The notes: generated by a model not told the origin, from the letters alone. A stretch of 64,000 bases of DNA from JBFMHP01 sp040752855 (GCA_040752855.1 JBFMHP010000019.1:124001-188000), one strand, 5' to 3'; shown: positions 42,388 through 50,666, numbered from the stretch's first letter. Program-made: numbers and translations.

Positions 42388-42798
42388 TTACTGGCCGAGT
42401 TGCAGTGTGCGCATCAACATCTGCTTGGCCGTGCTCACGACCTCCGCATTGGTTTCGTAGGAACGCGAGGCCGAAATCATATTGGCCATTTCCTCCGCGA
42501 TGCTCACATTGGGCAAATAGACATAACCATTGGCATCCGCCTGCGGATGGCCGGGGCGGTACTCCTGGCGCAGCGGCGCTTGGTCTTTGACGATGTTCAC
42601 CACCTGCACACCGTGCGCCGCATCGCCCATTTCCTCGGACAACAACGTGGCGAAGACCGGGTGCCGGGCGCGATAGGTTTCATTGACACTGCTGCTCACC
42701 GTGTCGGCATTGGCGATATTGCTGGCGGTGGTGTTCAGGCGAACGGTTTGCGCATTCATGCCGCTGCCGGCCACTTTGAAGACGTTAAACAGGCTCAT
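42388..42798 (-). CDS. flgC: Flagellar proximal-rod protein FlgC
   Basis: 136 residues (E. coli 134). The N-terminal rod motif is AGSGMNAQTVRLNTTASNIANADTVSSS. The mid block HPQADANGYVYLPNVSIAEEMANMISASRSYETNAEVV is diagnostic. The start is two bases from the flgB stop. Confidence 0.95.
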   Translation of the reverse strand: MSLFNVFKVAGSGMNAQTVRLNTTASNIANADTVSSSVNETYRARHPVFATLLSEEMGDAAHGVQVVNIVKDQAPLRQEYRPGHPQADANGYVYLPNVSIAEEMANMISASRSYETNAEVVSTAKQMLMRTLQLGQ

Positions 42799-42800
42799 GA

Positions 42801-43196
42801 TTATTCTCCGCGTATGGCCTTCCGAAGACCGCTGATCTTGCTGTTGAGAAACTGAAGGCTGGTCATGTATTGCATGGCGTTTTCGGAAAACTTGGCCTTC
42901 TCGATGTGGATGTCCACCGTGTTGCCGTCGACCGACGGTTGCAGCGGTGTGTGATAGAGCTGCTCATAACTGTAATGAGCGGCGGGCGCAATGTGGCGGG
43001 CATCGGTCCGCGCGAGTTCGCCAGGGCGCTGGCCCTGCATCGCCTGCTGCAAGGCCTGGGCAAAATCAAAATCCCGGGCCTTGTATCCCGGCGTATCGGC
43101 GTTGGCGATATTGGCGGCCAGCAGCTCGGTGCGTTGCGCCCGGAATTTGACGGCTTGCTCGTGAATGCCGAAGGCATCGTCTAGGCTGATTGGCAT
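42801..43196 (-). CDS. flgB: Flagellar proximal-rod protein FlgB
   Basis: 131 residues (E. coli 138). First gene of the long flgBCDEFGHIJKL run. The rod motif is RAQRTELLAANIANADTPGYKARDFDF, and the C-terminal DIHIEKAKFSENAMQYMTSLQFLNSKI is typical. A sigma-54 promoter with exact GG-N10-GC spacing lies about 40-55 bases upstream of the start, which is preceded by a GGGAG ribosome site. Confidence 0.95.
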   Translation of the reverse strand: MPISLDDAFGIHEQAVKFRAQRTELLAANIANADTPGYKARDFDFAQALQQAMQGQRPGELARTDARHIAPAAHYSYEQLYHTPLQPSVDGNTVDIHIEKAKFSENAMQYMTSLQFLNSKISGLRKAIRGE

Positions 43197-43234
43197 GGCA
43201 TGCTCCCGTGTTTGCGATATTGCTAAACGACAAT

Positions 43235-43250
43235 AGCAAGCACCATGCCA
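43235..43250 (-). promoter_or_regulatory. Sigma-54 promoter of flgB operon
   Basis: Minus strand TGGCATGGTGCTTGCT matches TGGCACG-N4-TTGCT, differing at one consensus position, with GG and GC separated by ten bases. The predicted start is about 30 bases before flgB. It agrees with RpoN-dependent hook-basal-body genes in Pseudomonas and Vibrio. Confidence 0.75.
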
Positions 43251-43341
43251 GGAGATTTATGTCTAGAGATTCACAGAGATAAATGCGCGGAACCAAGGCT
43301 GATGCGGCAATCCGCCGCCTGCCGCACGGCAAGAACTGCCG

Positions 43342-44193
43342 TCAGGTCTTCGCGGCCGAGGCGCCGCGCAGGCGATACACCACGCCGCTCTTCTCGCGCA
43401 ACATTTCAAAGGCTTCGGTGTAGTTGGCGGTGGATTCCGATCCGCCGAGAAAAAGATAACCGCCCGGTTTCAGAAGTGCAGCGGTCTTGCCCAGGATCTC
43501 GCGCTTGATCTCGGCGGAAAAATAGATCAACACATTGCGGCAAAACACCACATCGAACCGTCCCAGCGAAGAATACGAGCCGAGCAGATTCAATTCGCGG
43601 AAACTCACGTTCTTCCTGAACGGTTCGCGCACCTGCCACAACTCCTGGCCGGGCAGTTTCTGAAAGTATCGCTCCTTGCGCTCGGGGGTCAAACCGCGCG
43701 ACATGGCGATCGAATCATAGATGCCCCGGCGCGCCTCTTCCAGCATGCTGGAGGAGATGTCGGTGCCGATGATTTCGACATTCGATGGCAAGGCGCCCGG
43801 ATTCTTCTGGGCGTATTCACTGATGATCATGTTGATGGAATACGCCTCCTGGCCGGAGGAACTCGCGGCAGACCAGATACGCAGCGACGAATCGCGCCGC
43901 TTGGCCGCTTCCGGCAGGATCAGCGTCTGGAGTATTTCAAAGGGATATTTGTCTCGGAACCACGACGTTTCGTTGGTGGTCATGGCATCAAGCACGCGAT
44001 TGCGCAAGGCCGTGTTGGATTGCACCATGCGGTTGAGTGCCTCGAAACTGCCGATGTCATATTCATTCATCAAGCGATTGAGCCGGCTGCTCAGCAGATA
44101 TTGCTTGTTGTCGCCCAAGACGATGCCGCAGGACTTCTCGAGAAACGCCCTGAAGGCATCATATTCGGCGGGAGTTATTTTTATAGTGGTCAA
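43342..44193 (-). CDS. cheR: Chemotaxis protein methyltransferase CheR
   Basis: 283 residues (E. coli 286). It methylates glutamates of chemoreceptors using SAM. The N-terminal helical domain is followed by the SAM-binding core with LRIWSAASSSGQEAYSINMI, the IIGTDISSSMLEEARRGIYD block and the FDVVFCRNVLIYFSAEIKREIL motif. All are diagnostic. It lies 46 bases after cheV and 145 bases before flgB, the arrangement seen in Pseudomonas and Vibrio. Confidence 0.95.
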   Translation of the reverse strand: MTTIKITPAEYDAFRAFLEKSCGIVLGDNKQYLLSSRLNRLMNEYDIGSFEALNRMVQSNTALRNRVLDAMTTNETSWFRDKYPFEILQTLILPEAAKRRDSSLRIWSAASSSGQEAYSINMIISEYAQKNPGALPSNVEIIGTDISSSMLEEARRGIYDSIAMSRGLTPERKERYFQKLPGQELWQVREPFRKNVSFRELNLLGSYSSLGRFDVVFCRNVLIYFSAEIKREILGKTAALLKPGGYLFLGGSESTANYTEAFEMLREKSGVVYRLRGASAAKT

Positions 44194-44239
44194 GCCAACC
44201 TCGGGTGTCGAGTCGAATATGGTGTTTATTTTCGGATGA

Positions 44240-45181
44240 CTATGCTCGCGCGCCTGCAGATTTATTCATTCCATCCTTGACCTCAAGCACCAGCTTGGCC
44301 AGCTCGTCGGCATGAAACTTGGGCAGGAATCGATTCGCGCCGACCTTCTGGACCATGGCCTCATTGAACACACCGCTCAGAGAGGTATGCAGCACGATAT
44401 AGAGATTCTTGAGCGCCGGGTCCTTGCGCACCTCGGAGGTCAGGGTATAGCCGTCCATCTGCGGCATCTCGATATCGGAAATCAGCAACGACACGGCCTT
44501 GCCGATGTCGCCATGCTCGGCGGCCAGCTCCTGGAGTTTTTTTAGCCCTTCCGCACCGTTGTTCGCCAGGGTCACGCTCAGGCCGATCTGCTCCAGCGTG
44601 CGCTTGATTTGATTGCGCGCCACCACGGAATCGTCGACGACCAGCACATGGAAATTGTCCGTCTCGCCCTTGCCGTCGAGAATATCCTGCGAAACGTCGG
44701 ACTTGACACCGATGATATCGGACAACACCTTTTCGACATCGATGATCTCAACCAGCCTGTTGTCGAGCCTGGTCACGGCCGTCATATAGGAAACATTGCC
44801 CATCCCTTGGGGCGGCGAGAGGATATCTTTCCAATTGAGATTAACGATCCGATCCACGCCGGAGACCAGGAGCCCTTGCACCCGGCGGTTGAACTCGGTG
44901 ACGATCACATAGCCTTTCTTCGGATCCTCTATCATGGTGCCGCCCAGGGCCATGCGCAGATCGATGATGGAGATGGTCTTGCCGCGCATGTTCACGATGC
45001 CGCGCACGGCGGGTGCGGAATTCGGGAGCATGGTCAGATCCGGACACTGGATCACTTCCTGCACCTTGAACACATTGATGCCGTAGAGCTGCTTGCCGCC
45101 GAGATGAAACAGCAGGAGTTCGAGCCGGTTCTCGCCGACCATTTGTGTGCGCAGATCCACTGAATCCATGATGCCGGCCAT
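44240..45181 (-). CDS. cheV: Chemotaxis coupling protein CheV
   Basis: 313 residues. CheW-like coupling domain (about 15-160; LGGKQLYGINVFKVQEVI, VRGIVNMRGKTISIIDL) fused to a receiver domain (about 177-300) with VVDDSVVARNQ and phospho-acceptor D236 in LLISDIEMPQMDG. It links receptors to CheA and adapts signalling through phosphorylation. The ATG at 45181 has AGGGGT before it. A sigma-28-like promoter lies about 40-65 bases upstream. It is divergent from flgA. Confidence 0.95.
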   Translation of the reverse strand: MAGIMDSVDLRTQMVGENRLELLLFHLGGKQLYGINVFKVQEVIQCPDLTMLPNSAPAVRGIVNMRGKTISIIDLRMALGGTMIEDPKKGYVIVTEFNRRVQGLLVSGVDRIVNLNWKDILSPPQGMGNVSYMTAVTRLDNRLVEIIDVEKVLSDIIGVKSDVSQDILDGKGETDNFHVLVVDDSVVARNQIKRTLEQIGLSVTLANNGAEGLKKLQELAAEHGDIGKAVSLLISDIEMPQMDGYTLTSEVRKDPALKNLYIVLHTSLSGVFNEAMVQKVGANRFLPKFHADELAKLVLEVKDGMNKSAGARA

Positions 45182-45219
45182 GACTTACCCCTGCCTCGTT
45201 TGCCATCGATTACTCTCCT

Positions 45220-45245
45220 GTATCGGCCTTGGCGCGCTTTCTTTA
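45220..45245 (-). promoter_or_regulatory. Sigma-28 (FliA)-like promoter before cheV
   Basis: Minus strand TAAAGAAA (45245-45238), ten bases, then GCCGATAC (45227-45220). The consensus is TAAAGTTT-N11-GCCGATAA, so both boxes match well with a spacer one base short. It lies about 39 bases upstream of cheV. Confidence 0.55.
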
Positions 45246-45257
45246 ATTGCCGCCGGA

Positions 45258-45273
45258 TGGCACTCTGCTTGCA
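45258..45273 (+). promoter_or_regulatory. Sigma-54 promoter of flgA
   Basis: TGGCACTCTGCTTGCA agrees with TGGCAC-N5-TTGCA throughout, and GG-N10-GC spacing is exact. It lies 36 bases upstream of the first flgA ATG, in the divergent cheV-flgA gap. Confidence 0.8.
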
Positions 45274-45308
45274 TAAAAATTTGCCATCCATGGTTATTTG
45301 ACGCCACG

Positions 45309-46028
45309 ATGATGAGATCACGCATAATCAGCCTGTTACTGGTCCTCTCCAGCGCCGCCGCCCTGGCGGATGGAGCAGCATCGAGCCCGCATGAGGCGAT
45401 TCATCAGGCGGTCACGCACTACATCGCGGAGAATACGCAGCATCTCGCCGGCAAGGAAACCGAAATCACCCTCGGCCGACTCGACCCCCGCCTGAATCTG
45501 GACGTCTGCCCGGTCTCGCCCGACGCCACCCCCTTGGGTCAATTCAAGGGGATCGGCAAGAACAACTTCATAATCAGGTGCGATCAGGCCGCCAAACCCT
45601 GGAAGGTCTACCTGAGCGCCGAGATCAGCGTTTACGACGATGTGGTGGTGACCACGGAACCGCTGGCCCGCGGGGCCATCATCAGCGGTGCGGCCCTTAC
45701 CACGGTGCGCCGTCGGCTCACCGAGGTCCATGGCGGATACTACAGCGACCCGGCCGAGGTCATCGGCATGAAGCTCAAACGCTCCTTGGCCATCGGCAGT
45801 CTGGTCCAAACCGGGCATGTGACAGCACCCACCCTCGTCCGCCGCGGCGAGTCCGTCACCATCAAATCCGGCAGCAGCATGATCCAGGTGACCTCAACCG
45901 GCAAGTCGCTGATGGACGGAGCATTAGGTGAACGGGTGCAAGTCAGGAACGATCGCTCGGCGCGTGTCGTTGAAGGGGTGGTCACCGCCCCCGGCGTCAT
46001 CGTCGTGGGCAATGCCGCTGACCGATGA
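45309..46028 (+). CDS. flgA: Flagellar P-ring assembly chaperone FlgA
   Basis: 239 residues from the ATG at 45309 (a second ATG is the next codon). The frame is open further upstream, but the sigma-54 promoter at 45258-45273 and the signal peptide (RIISLLLVLSSAAALA) fix the start here. The periplasmic SAF-type domain contains YVTTEPLARG-like residues (VVVTTEPLARGAIISGAALTTV) and the C-terminal RGESVTIKSGSSMIQVTSTGKSLMDGALGERVQVRN. It helps FlgI assemble around the rod. It is followed by flgM 66 bases on. Confidence 0.93.
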   Translation: MMRSRIISLLLVLSSAAALADGAASSPHEAIHQAVTHYIAENTQHLAGKETEITLGRLDPRLNLDVCPVSPDATPLGQFKGIGKNNFIIRCDQAAKPWKVYLSAEISVYDDVVVTTEPLARGAIISGAALTTVRRRLTEVHGGYYSDPAEVIGMKLKRSLAIGSLVQTGHVTAPTLVRRGESVTIKSGSSMIQVTSTGKSLMDGALGERVQVRNDRSARVVEGVVTAPGVIVVGNAADR

Positions 46029-46036
46029 TCCAGATC

Positions 46037-46063
46037 TAAAGGATTACTATAATTGGACGCTAA
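46037..46063 (+). promoter_or_regulatory. Sigma-28 (FliA) promoter candidate before flgM
   Basis: TAAAGGAT (46037-46044), eleven bases, then GACGCTAA (46056-46063). Spacing equals the FliA consensus; the -10 matches six of eight. Autoregulation of flgM by sigma-28 is established in enterics and fits here. Confidence 0.6.
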
Positions 46064-46094
46064 TAAGGCGTAAGGCGTCTAAGGAGTTCAACCA

Positions 46095-46412
46095 ATGGCA
46101 ATCGAAAATATAACCGGCTCAGGCAGTTCCGGCGTGCAGGGGACCAGCGACAACTCCAAGTCGCAGCTCGCCCGCAGCACGCCCACGGCCGCAAAACAGG
46201 AAACCGGCAAACCCGCTACCACGGATACCGTCGTCTTGACGGAGATGGCCGCGCAGCTCAAGAAACTTGAAGCCGATCTGAACTCCGTTCCGGTTGTGGA
46301 CACCCATCGGGTGGAAGGCGTCAAGCAAGCGCTGCTCAACGGCAGCTTCAAGATCGACACCCAGGAAGTAGCCAAGAAATTCATCAGCTTTGAATCAGCC
46401 CTCAGTGGATAA
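46095..46412 (+). CDS. flgM: Anti-sigma-28 factor FlgM
   Basis: 105 residues (E. coli 97). It binds FliA until hook completion allows its export. A disordered N-terminal part (Ser/Gly/Thr-rich) is followed by the sigma-binding C-terminal half: TDTVVLTEMAAQLKKLEADL, then VDTHRVEGVKQALLNGSFKIDTQEVAKKFISFE. An AAGGAG ribosome site lies eight bases before the ATG. flgN starts five bases after the stop. Confidence 0.94.
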   Translation: MAIENITGSGSSGVQGTSDNSKSQLARSTPTAAKQETGKPATTDTVVLTEMAAQLKKLEADLNSVPVVDTHRVEGVKQALLNGSFKIDTQEVAKKFISFESALSG

Positions 46413-46417
46413 TAACA

Positions 46418-46900
46418 ATGCTCATGACAGACGCCGGCGCTTTTGCTGAACTTTTTCGCAACCACATCACGATTTCCGAACAGACGCTCGAACTGCTGCG
46501 CCTCGAACGCGCATCACTGGAAGAAAACCGGCTGGATGACTTCAAGGCGATCACCGACAAAAAAGCCGGTGTTCTCGACGCCCTGGCGCAAGCCGACATC
46601 GAGATCTTCACCCGCCTGCAAGAGGCCGGCTGCGCCGGTTCCGCCGTCGGCATCCAGGAATACCTTGCCTCGCTCGATCCCACGGCCGCACACCGTTTGC
46701 AGCCGTTATGGGACGAAATCATGGAGCTGACCAGACAGTGCCAGCATGCCAACCTGGTCAACGGCACCATGATCGAAGCCTGCAAAAAAGAGGCGGAGCA
46801 GATGCTGGACATCCTGCTGGGCAGATCCCAGAAGGTGGAGTTGTACTCATCCTCGGGCAAGGCCGTCAGAAACACTCCTCACAACAGCATAAAAGCATAA
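46418..46900 (+). CDS. flgN: FlgK/FlgL export chaperone FlgN
   Basis: 160 residues (E. coli 138). All-helical cytoplasmic chaperone for the hook-filament junction proteins. The family pattern is visible in LLRLERASLEENRLDDFKAITDKKAGVLDAL and NLVNGTMIEACKKEAEQMLDILLG. The closely packed order flgA-flgM-flgN and its length support the call; sequence similarity in this family is always low. An alternative start at the ATG three codons on is possible. Confidence 0.9.
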   Translation: MLMTDAGAFAELFRNHITISEQTLELLRLERASLEENRLDDFKAITDKKAGVLDALAQADIEIFTRLQEAGCAGSAVGIQEYLASLDPTAAHRLQPLWDEIMELTRQCQHANLVNGTMIEACKKEAEQMLDILLGRSQKVELYSSSGKAVRNTPHNSIKA

Positions 46901-46914
46901 ATTCGAGCGCATCA

Positions 46915-47673
46915 ATGGCGATACAGACACCAGGCGCGCGCCGGGACGCCGAGCACGAAACCTCCCAGATCATCAAACTCACGATACTCCGGCGGCTGCA
47001 GGAGATGCGCACGCTGCTCAAAATCTCCCTGCACGGAACGGACCAGCACTATACCAGCACCCTATTGAGCACTGATCAGGCTGCCGGTTTCATCGTACTC
47101 GATGAGTTTTTTCCGGAAGCCCCGGCCGGTGTGCTTGATGTCAACGCGATGCTGCGCATCAGCGCGCAATACAATGGCGCCTCGATCGATTTCAACACCA
47201 GAGTGCTTGAAGTCGCCGCAACCGAGGGGGCGATGTCATACCGGGCGAGCATCCCGGATTCGATCGGCTATCACCAGAATCGCAGTGACTACCGCGTCAA
47301 GCTGCCCTATTCGTACAAGATCCAGGTCGAAATCTACAGCCGCAAATGCGGTCTGCTTTCCGGCCATCTCGACGACATCTCCATTTCCGGCCTGAGCATC
47401 GCGTTTGACGACCGCAGCGTGATGAAGCTGACCGAGGGCGACCTGCTCGATGAGTGCAATATTTATCTTCCCGATCAACACCTCGAACTTCCCGTCGAGG
47501 TGCGCCAGCTGCGCATGCATCCCACGCGCAAGCATTTCGTGCTACACGGCAAGTTCGCGCGGCTGACACCTGGACAGGAAAAACTCTTGGGCCGCGAACT
47601 CGCGAAACTGCAACGCGAATTGCTGCGCAATTACAAACACCGTCAAGCCGGCATGGCCAGGGCGCAACTTTAA
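46915..47673 (+). CDS. ycgR: Cyclic-di-GMP-binding flagellar brake YcgR
   Basis: 252 residues from the ATG at 46915 (E. coli 244); the frame is open further upstream inside flgN, but the flgN stop makes the internal ATG the natural start. The N-terminal YcgR domain (about 20-120) includes STDQAAGFIVLDEFFPE. The PilZ domain follows with both c-di-GMP motifs: RSDYR (RxxxR) and DISISG (D-x-S-x-x-G). When bound to c-di-GMP such proteins slow the motor. Its position right behind flgN links second-messenger control to this motility cluster. Confidence 0.93.
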   Translation: MAIQTPGARRDAEHETSQIIKLTILRRLQEMRTLLKISLHGTDQHYTSTLLSTDQAAGFIVLDEFFPEAPAGVLDVNAMLRISAQYNGASIDFNTRVLEVAATEGAMSYRASIPDSIGYHQNRSDYRVKLPYSYKIQVEIYSRKCGLLSGHLDDISISGLSIAFDDRSVMKLTEGDLLDECNIYLPDQHLELPVEVRQLRMHPTRKHFVLHGKFARLTPGQEKLLGRELAKLQRELLRNYKHRQAGMARAQL

Positions 47674-48290
47674 GGCAGTTGCAGCATACGTGCGACATCC
47701 GCGGGCCGGTCGACATCCCACAACACCGGCAACAGATGTGATTTAAGTCCCAGCGCATGTGCGCGCTCCAGAGTTTCCGCCAGCACTGCGTGCGTGCCCC
47801 ACGGCACTGAGTCAAACAAGCCCGCGACCGGCCGACGCAATCCGATCAATACATAGCCGCCATCTTCCGCCGGCCCCAGCACCAGGTCACACGGACCATC
47901 GAGCGCCGCCAGCGCTTGGCGCAGATAAGAATAATCCAGCACCGGACAGTCGGTGCCGATCAGTACGGCGCGCGATTTACGTTGCAAGGCATCGACAAAG
48001 GCATGATGCATGCGCAGACCAAGATCCTCCCCCGATTGCGCATGCAGGCTCGCCCGATACTTTTCCGCGGCATTCTGAAAGAAATCGTGACTGCAATCCG
48101 GCGCGCACCAGAGCTCGGTCTCCGCGAGCTTGGCGCTGCACACCGTCTGCAAGGTACGCTCAACCAGGCGCGCATGCAGCGCGGCCGCCGCATCTGCACC
48201 AAGCTGCGGGACCAAGCGCGTCTTCACCTGCCCCGCCACCGGCGCCTTGGCGAAGACCAACACCAGCGCATCTGAAAACTGAAATGCCAT
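47670..48290 (-). CDS. Arsenosugar-cassette glycosyltransferase, DUF2064 type (TIGR04282-like)
   Basis: 206 residues from the ATG at 48290, one base after the stop of the preceding glycosyltransferase. The GT-A-like nucleotide-sugar fold begins LVLVFAKAPVAGQVKTRLVPQLG, the hallmark of this family. Later come LIGTDCPVLDYSYLRQALAAL and LVLGPAEDGGYVLIGL. This protein family is regularly paired with the TIGR04283 glycosyltransferase and the ArsS radical SAM protein, as here. The substrate is not established. It overlaps convergent ycgR by four bases. Confidence 0.85.
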   Translation of the reverse strand: MAFQFSDALVLVFAKAPVAGQVKTRLVPQLGADAAAALHARLVERTLQTVCSAKLAETELWCAPDCSHDFFQNAAEKYRASLHAQSGEDLGLRMHHAFVDALQRKSRAVLIGTDCPVLDYSYLRQALAALDGPCDLVLGPAEDGGYVLIGLRRPVAGLFDSVPWGTHAVLAETLERAHALGLKSHLLPVLWDVDRPADVARMLQLP

Positions 48291-48291
48291 G

Positions 48292-48963
48292 TTAACGATA
48301 TGCCTTGGCGAGCACGGCGGGATCGGCCCCCAGGGCATAGGCCAGACGCATGCGCCACATCAACAGTATGGTGCGCCAGATGCCGCGCTGTTCCCAGCGG
48401 CGGCTCGATGTGCGCAGCCTGTCTTTCAAACAGATAGGGCGTGCGATTTTCTTCAGCGCGCGGCTGAATGCGATATCTTCCATCAACGGGATCGCCGGAA
48501 AACCGCCCGCTGCTTCAAACAAGCGGCGCGTGACGAACACGCCCTGGTCCCCGGTCGCGATACCGGTGAGACGCGAGCGCCAGTTCATCATAGTCTCGAT
48601 GATGCGGAACATGTAATGCCCGCCGCTCAAGCGCACATCGAAGCGCCCCCACGCCTTCGTCTTCGCGCCAACGGCCGCGATGATCAACTGGTCTGCGCAT
48701 TCGGGCAGATAGGAATCGGCGTGCAGAAATAACAGGATCTCGCCCTGGGCGGCCGCCGCGCCGGCATTCATCTGCAACGCCCGCCCGCGCGGGGCCTGCA
48801 CCACCCGGTCGGCCAGTGGTCGGGACAAGGCCATCGTATCGTCCTGACTGCCGCCATCGACCACGATGACTTCGTGCCCCCTACCCCGCAAGGCGCTCAA
48901 GGAGTGCAGCACCTCGACGATCGACGCCGCCTCGTTGAGCACCGGGATGATGATGGAGATCAC
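48292..48963 (-). CDS. Family-2 glycosyltransferase of the TIGR04283 group
   Basis: 223 residues from a GTG at 48963 that overlaps the arsS stop (GTGA); the frame is open further upstream, but the GT2 fold begins exactly here with ISIIIPVLNEAASIVEVL. The nucleotide-binding VVDGGSQDDTM, the GRALQMNAGAAAAQGEILLFLHADS block (DxD-like HAD) and the acceptor-side AWGRFDVRLSG are family signatures. TIGR04283 proteins accompany arsenosugar biosynthesis genes. Sugar donor and acceptor are unknown. Confidence 0.87.
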   Translation of the reverse strand: MISIIIPVLNEAASIVEVLHSLSALRGRGHEVIVVDGGSQDDTMALSRPLADRVVQAPRGRALQMNAGAAAAQGEILLFLHADSYLPECADQLIIAAVGAKTKAWGRFDVRLSGGHYMFRIIETMMNWRSRLTGIATGDQGVFVTRRLFEAAGGFPAIPLMEDIAFSRALKKIARPICLKDRLRTSSRRWEQRGIWRTILLMWRMRLAYALGADPAVLAKAYR

Positions 48964-49925
48964 GAATGCAATGCACCGCCGCAGCTGCTGCCCTGGCCTG
49001 CGGCGCAGGCATAGCAATGATCCATGACCGCGATCGGCGCGCCGGTGATATCCCGGTTCACAAGTTCGCGCACATGCACCGGCTTGCCGTGATTCAGGCC
49101 CGCCGGCAGATCCAGCATTTGATTGAAATCGCAGTCGTAGACATAGCCCTGCCAATCGATGCTCAGCAAGGTGCGGCACATCACGTTCGGTAGATTCTCC
49201 GGCCGGTAGGCGGCCTTCAAGGTGTGCATGTAATCAGCAAACTGGCCCTTGGAGATCAGCATGCTGCCAAAGCGCTGGACCGGCACGTTCGTGAGGGTGA
49301 AAAGATGATTGAATTCGATGTCGTATTGCTCACGCAGGACGCGGCGATAATCGTCTTCCAGCGCCTGCTGCGGCGGCGGCAACGACGGCCCTTGCGGATT
49401 GTAGACCAGGTTCAACGCCAAACCGCTCCCGGACTTGCCATAGCCCAGGGCATTGAGCCGTTGCAGGCCGCGAATGCTGTCGTCAAACACGCCCTTGCCG
49501 CGCTGGGCCTCGACATTCTCCTTCAGATAACACGGCATCGATGCCACAACCTCCACCCCGGAGGCCGCCAGGAATTCCGCCAGGCCTTCCTGGCTGGGCT
49601 CTTCGAGTATCGTCAGATTGCAGCGGTCGATCACCTTTACACCCATGGCGCGCGCAGCACGCACCAAGTCCCGGAAATGCGGATTGAGCTCCGGCGCGCC
49701 GCCCGTGATATCGAGCGTGCCCACACGAGATGCCCGCAACAATGTCAGCACCTCGTCTATGGTCTCCCGCGTCATCATCTCGCTGCGGTTCGGTCCGGCA
49801 TTCACATGGCAGTGCAGGCACTGCTGGTTGCACTTGTAGCCGAGATTGACTTGCAGGGTCTCCAGCCGGCCGCGGCGCAGCGCCGGAAAATCGGTCTTCT
49901 CCAGCAAAGGCAAGGTGGCGTGCAT
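48960..49925 (-). CDS. arsS: Arsenosugar biosynthesis radical SAM protein ArsS
   Basis: 321 residues. The radical SAM cluster motif is C32-x3-C36-x2-C39 (KCNQQCLHCHVNAGP), followed by TLDITGGAPELNPHF. The C-terminal part carries extra cysteines (CRTLLSIDWQGYVYDCDFNQ, CYACAAGQGSSC) typical of the SPASM-like ArsS tail. In cyanobacteria ArsS adds the 5'-deoxyadenosyl group to dimethylarsenite to begin arsenosugars. A strong GAAAGGAG ribosome site precedes the ATG. ArsM is not in the window, so the function here stays inferred from the cassette. Confidence 0.9.
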   Translation of the reverse strand: MHATLPLLEKTDFPALRRGRLETLQVNLGYKCNQQCLHCHVNAGPNRSEMMTRETIDEVLTLLRASRVGTLDITGGAPELNPHFRDLVRAARAMGVKVIDRCNLTILEEPSQEGLAEFLAASGVEVVASMPCYLKENVEAQRGKGVFDDSIRGLQRLNALGYGKSGSGLALNLVYNPQGPSLPPPQQALEDDYRRVLREQYDIEFNHLFTLTNVPVQRFGSMLISKGQFADYMHTLKAAYRPENLPNVMCRTLLSIDWQGYVYDCDFNQMLDLPAGLNHGKPVHVRELVNRDITGAPIAVMDHCYACAAGQGSSCGGALHS

Positions 49926-49946
49926 TTAACTCTCCTTTCGAGTGGG

Positions 49947-49969
49947 GCGTTGACTTAAGCGATCAACGC
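49947..49969. promoter_or_regulatory. Inverted repeat in the arsS / sigma-factor divergent promoter region
   Basis: Perfect arms GCGTTGA and TCAACGC with a nine-base centre, in the 72-base gap between divergent arsS and the sigma factor. A plus-strand TTGACT at 49950 lies inside it. It is a possible operator; no factor is recognised. Confidence 0.35.
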
Positions 49970-49997
49970 AGTCTTAATGTATCGATACTAGCACAGC

Positions 49998-50666
49998 ATG
50001 ATTAAGAGTCGCGCGGCGCGCCGTTTCGTTACACCCCACATGAGAAATCAACAAAAATTACCCGACGACGAGCAGTTGATTCCGCTTTTGCTCAAACACG
50101 ATCCCGCCGCTTTCCGCCAAGTGGTGCAGGCCTATCACGGGCTGATGGTACAGCTGGCCAAGGCGATCGTCGGAGAGGCCTTCGCCGATGAAGTGGCGCA
50201 AGAGTCCTGGCTGGCCATGGTCAGGTCCCTGCCCGGCTTCGAGCGCCGATGCAGTCTCAAGAACTGGCTGATGCGCATCGTCAGCAACACCGCCAAGACC
50301 CGGCTGCGCCATGAATCGCGCAAGATCAACCTGGGTGACCTCACAACTGAACCCTACGCACTGTTGCCCGACGACCGCTTCGACGCAGACGGCCACTGGA
50401 GTTTACCGCCCCATGTCTGGGAGACCGACGACCCGGAAGCCCTGCTGGCCAGCGATCAATTACAGGAGTGCCTGGAAAAAAGCCTCGCTCGCATGCCCGA
50501 TCTCCAGCAGGCGGTCGTCCTCCTGCGCGACCAGCAGGGCCTGGAGATGGATGAAATCTGTAAGATTCTCGAGGTAAGTGAGTCTAATGCAAGAGTGCTG
50601 CTGCATCGGGCCCGCACCCGGATACGAAACATGCTCGAACGCTACCATGAGGACGGCACATGCTGA
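49998..50666 (+). CDS. ECF-like sigma-70 family RNA polymerase sigma factor
   Basis: 222 residues. Region 2 is at about 25-105 (HDPAAFRQVVQAYHGLMVQLA, then FADEVAQESWLAMVRSLPGFE and LKNWLMRIVSNTAKTRLRHESR). Region 4 is at about 160-215 (DLQQAVVLLRDQQGLEMDEI, then LEVSESNARVLLHRARTRIR), with no region 3, as in group IV sigmas. The ATG at 49998 is used; an in-frame ATG at 50040 is possible, and neither has a strong ribosome site. The downstream anti-sigma overlaps by seven bases. The target regulon is unknown, but the divergent arsenosugar cassette is an obvious candidate. Confidence 0.9.
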   Translation: MIKSRAARRFVTPHMRNQQKLPDDEQLIPLLLKHDPAAFRQVVQAYHGLMVQLAKAIVGEAFADEVAQESWLAMVRSLPGFERRCSLKNWLMRIVSNTAKTRLRHESRKINLGDLTTEPYALLPDDRFDADGHWSLPPHVWETDDPEALLASDQLQECLEKSLARMPDLQQAVVLLRDQQGLEMDEICKILEVSESNARVLLHRARTRIRNMLERYHEDGTC

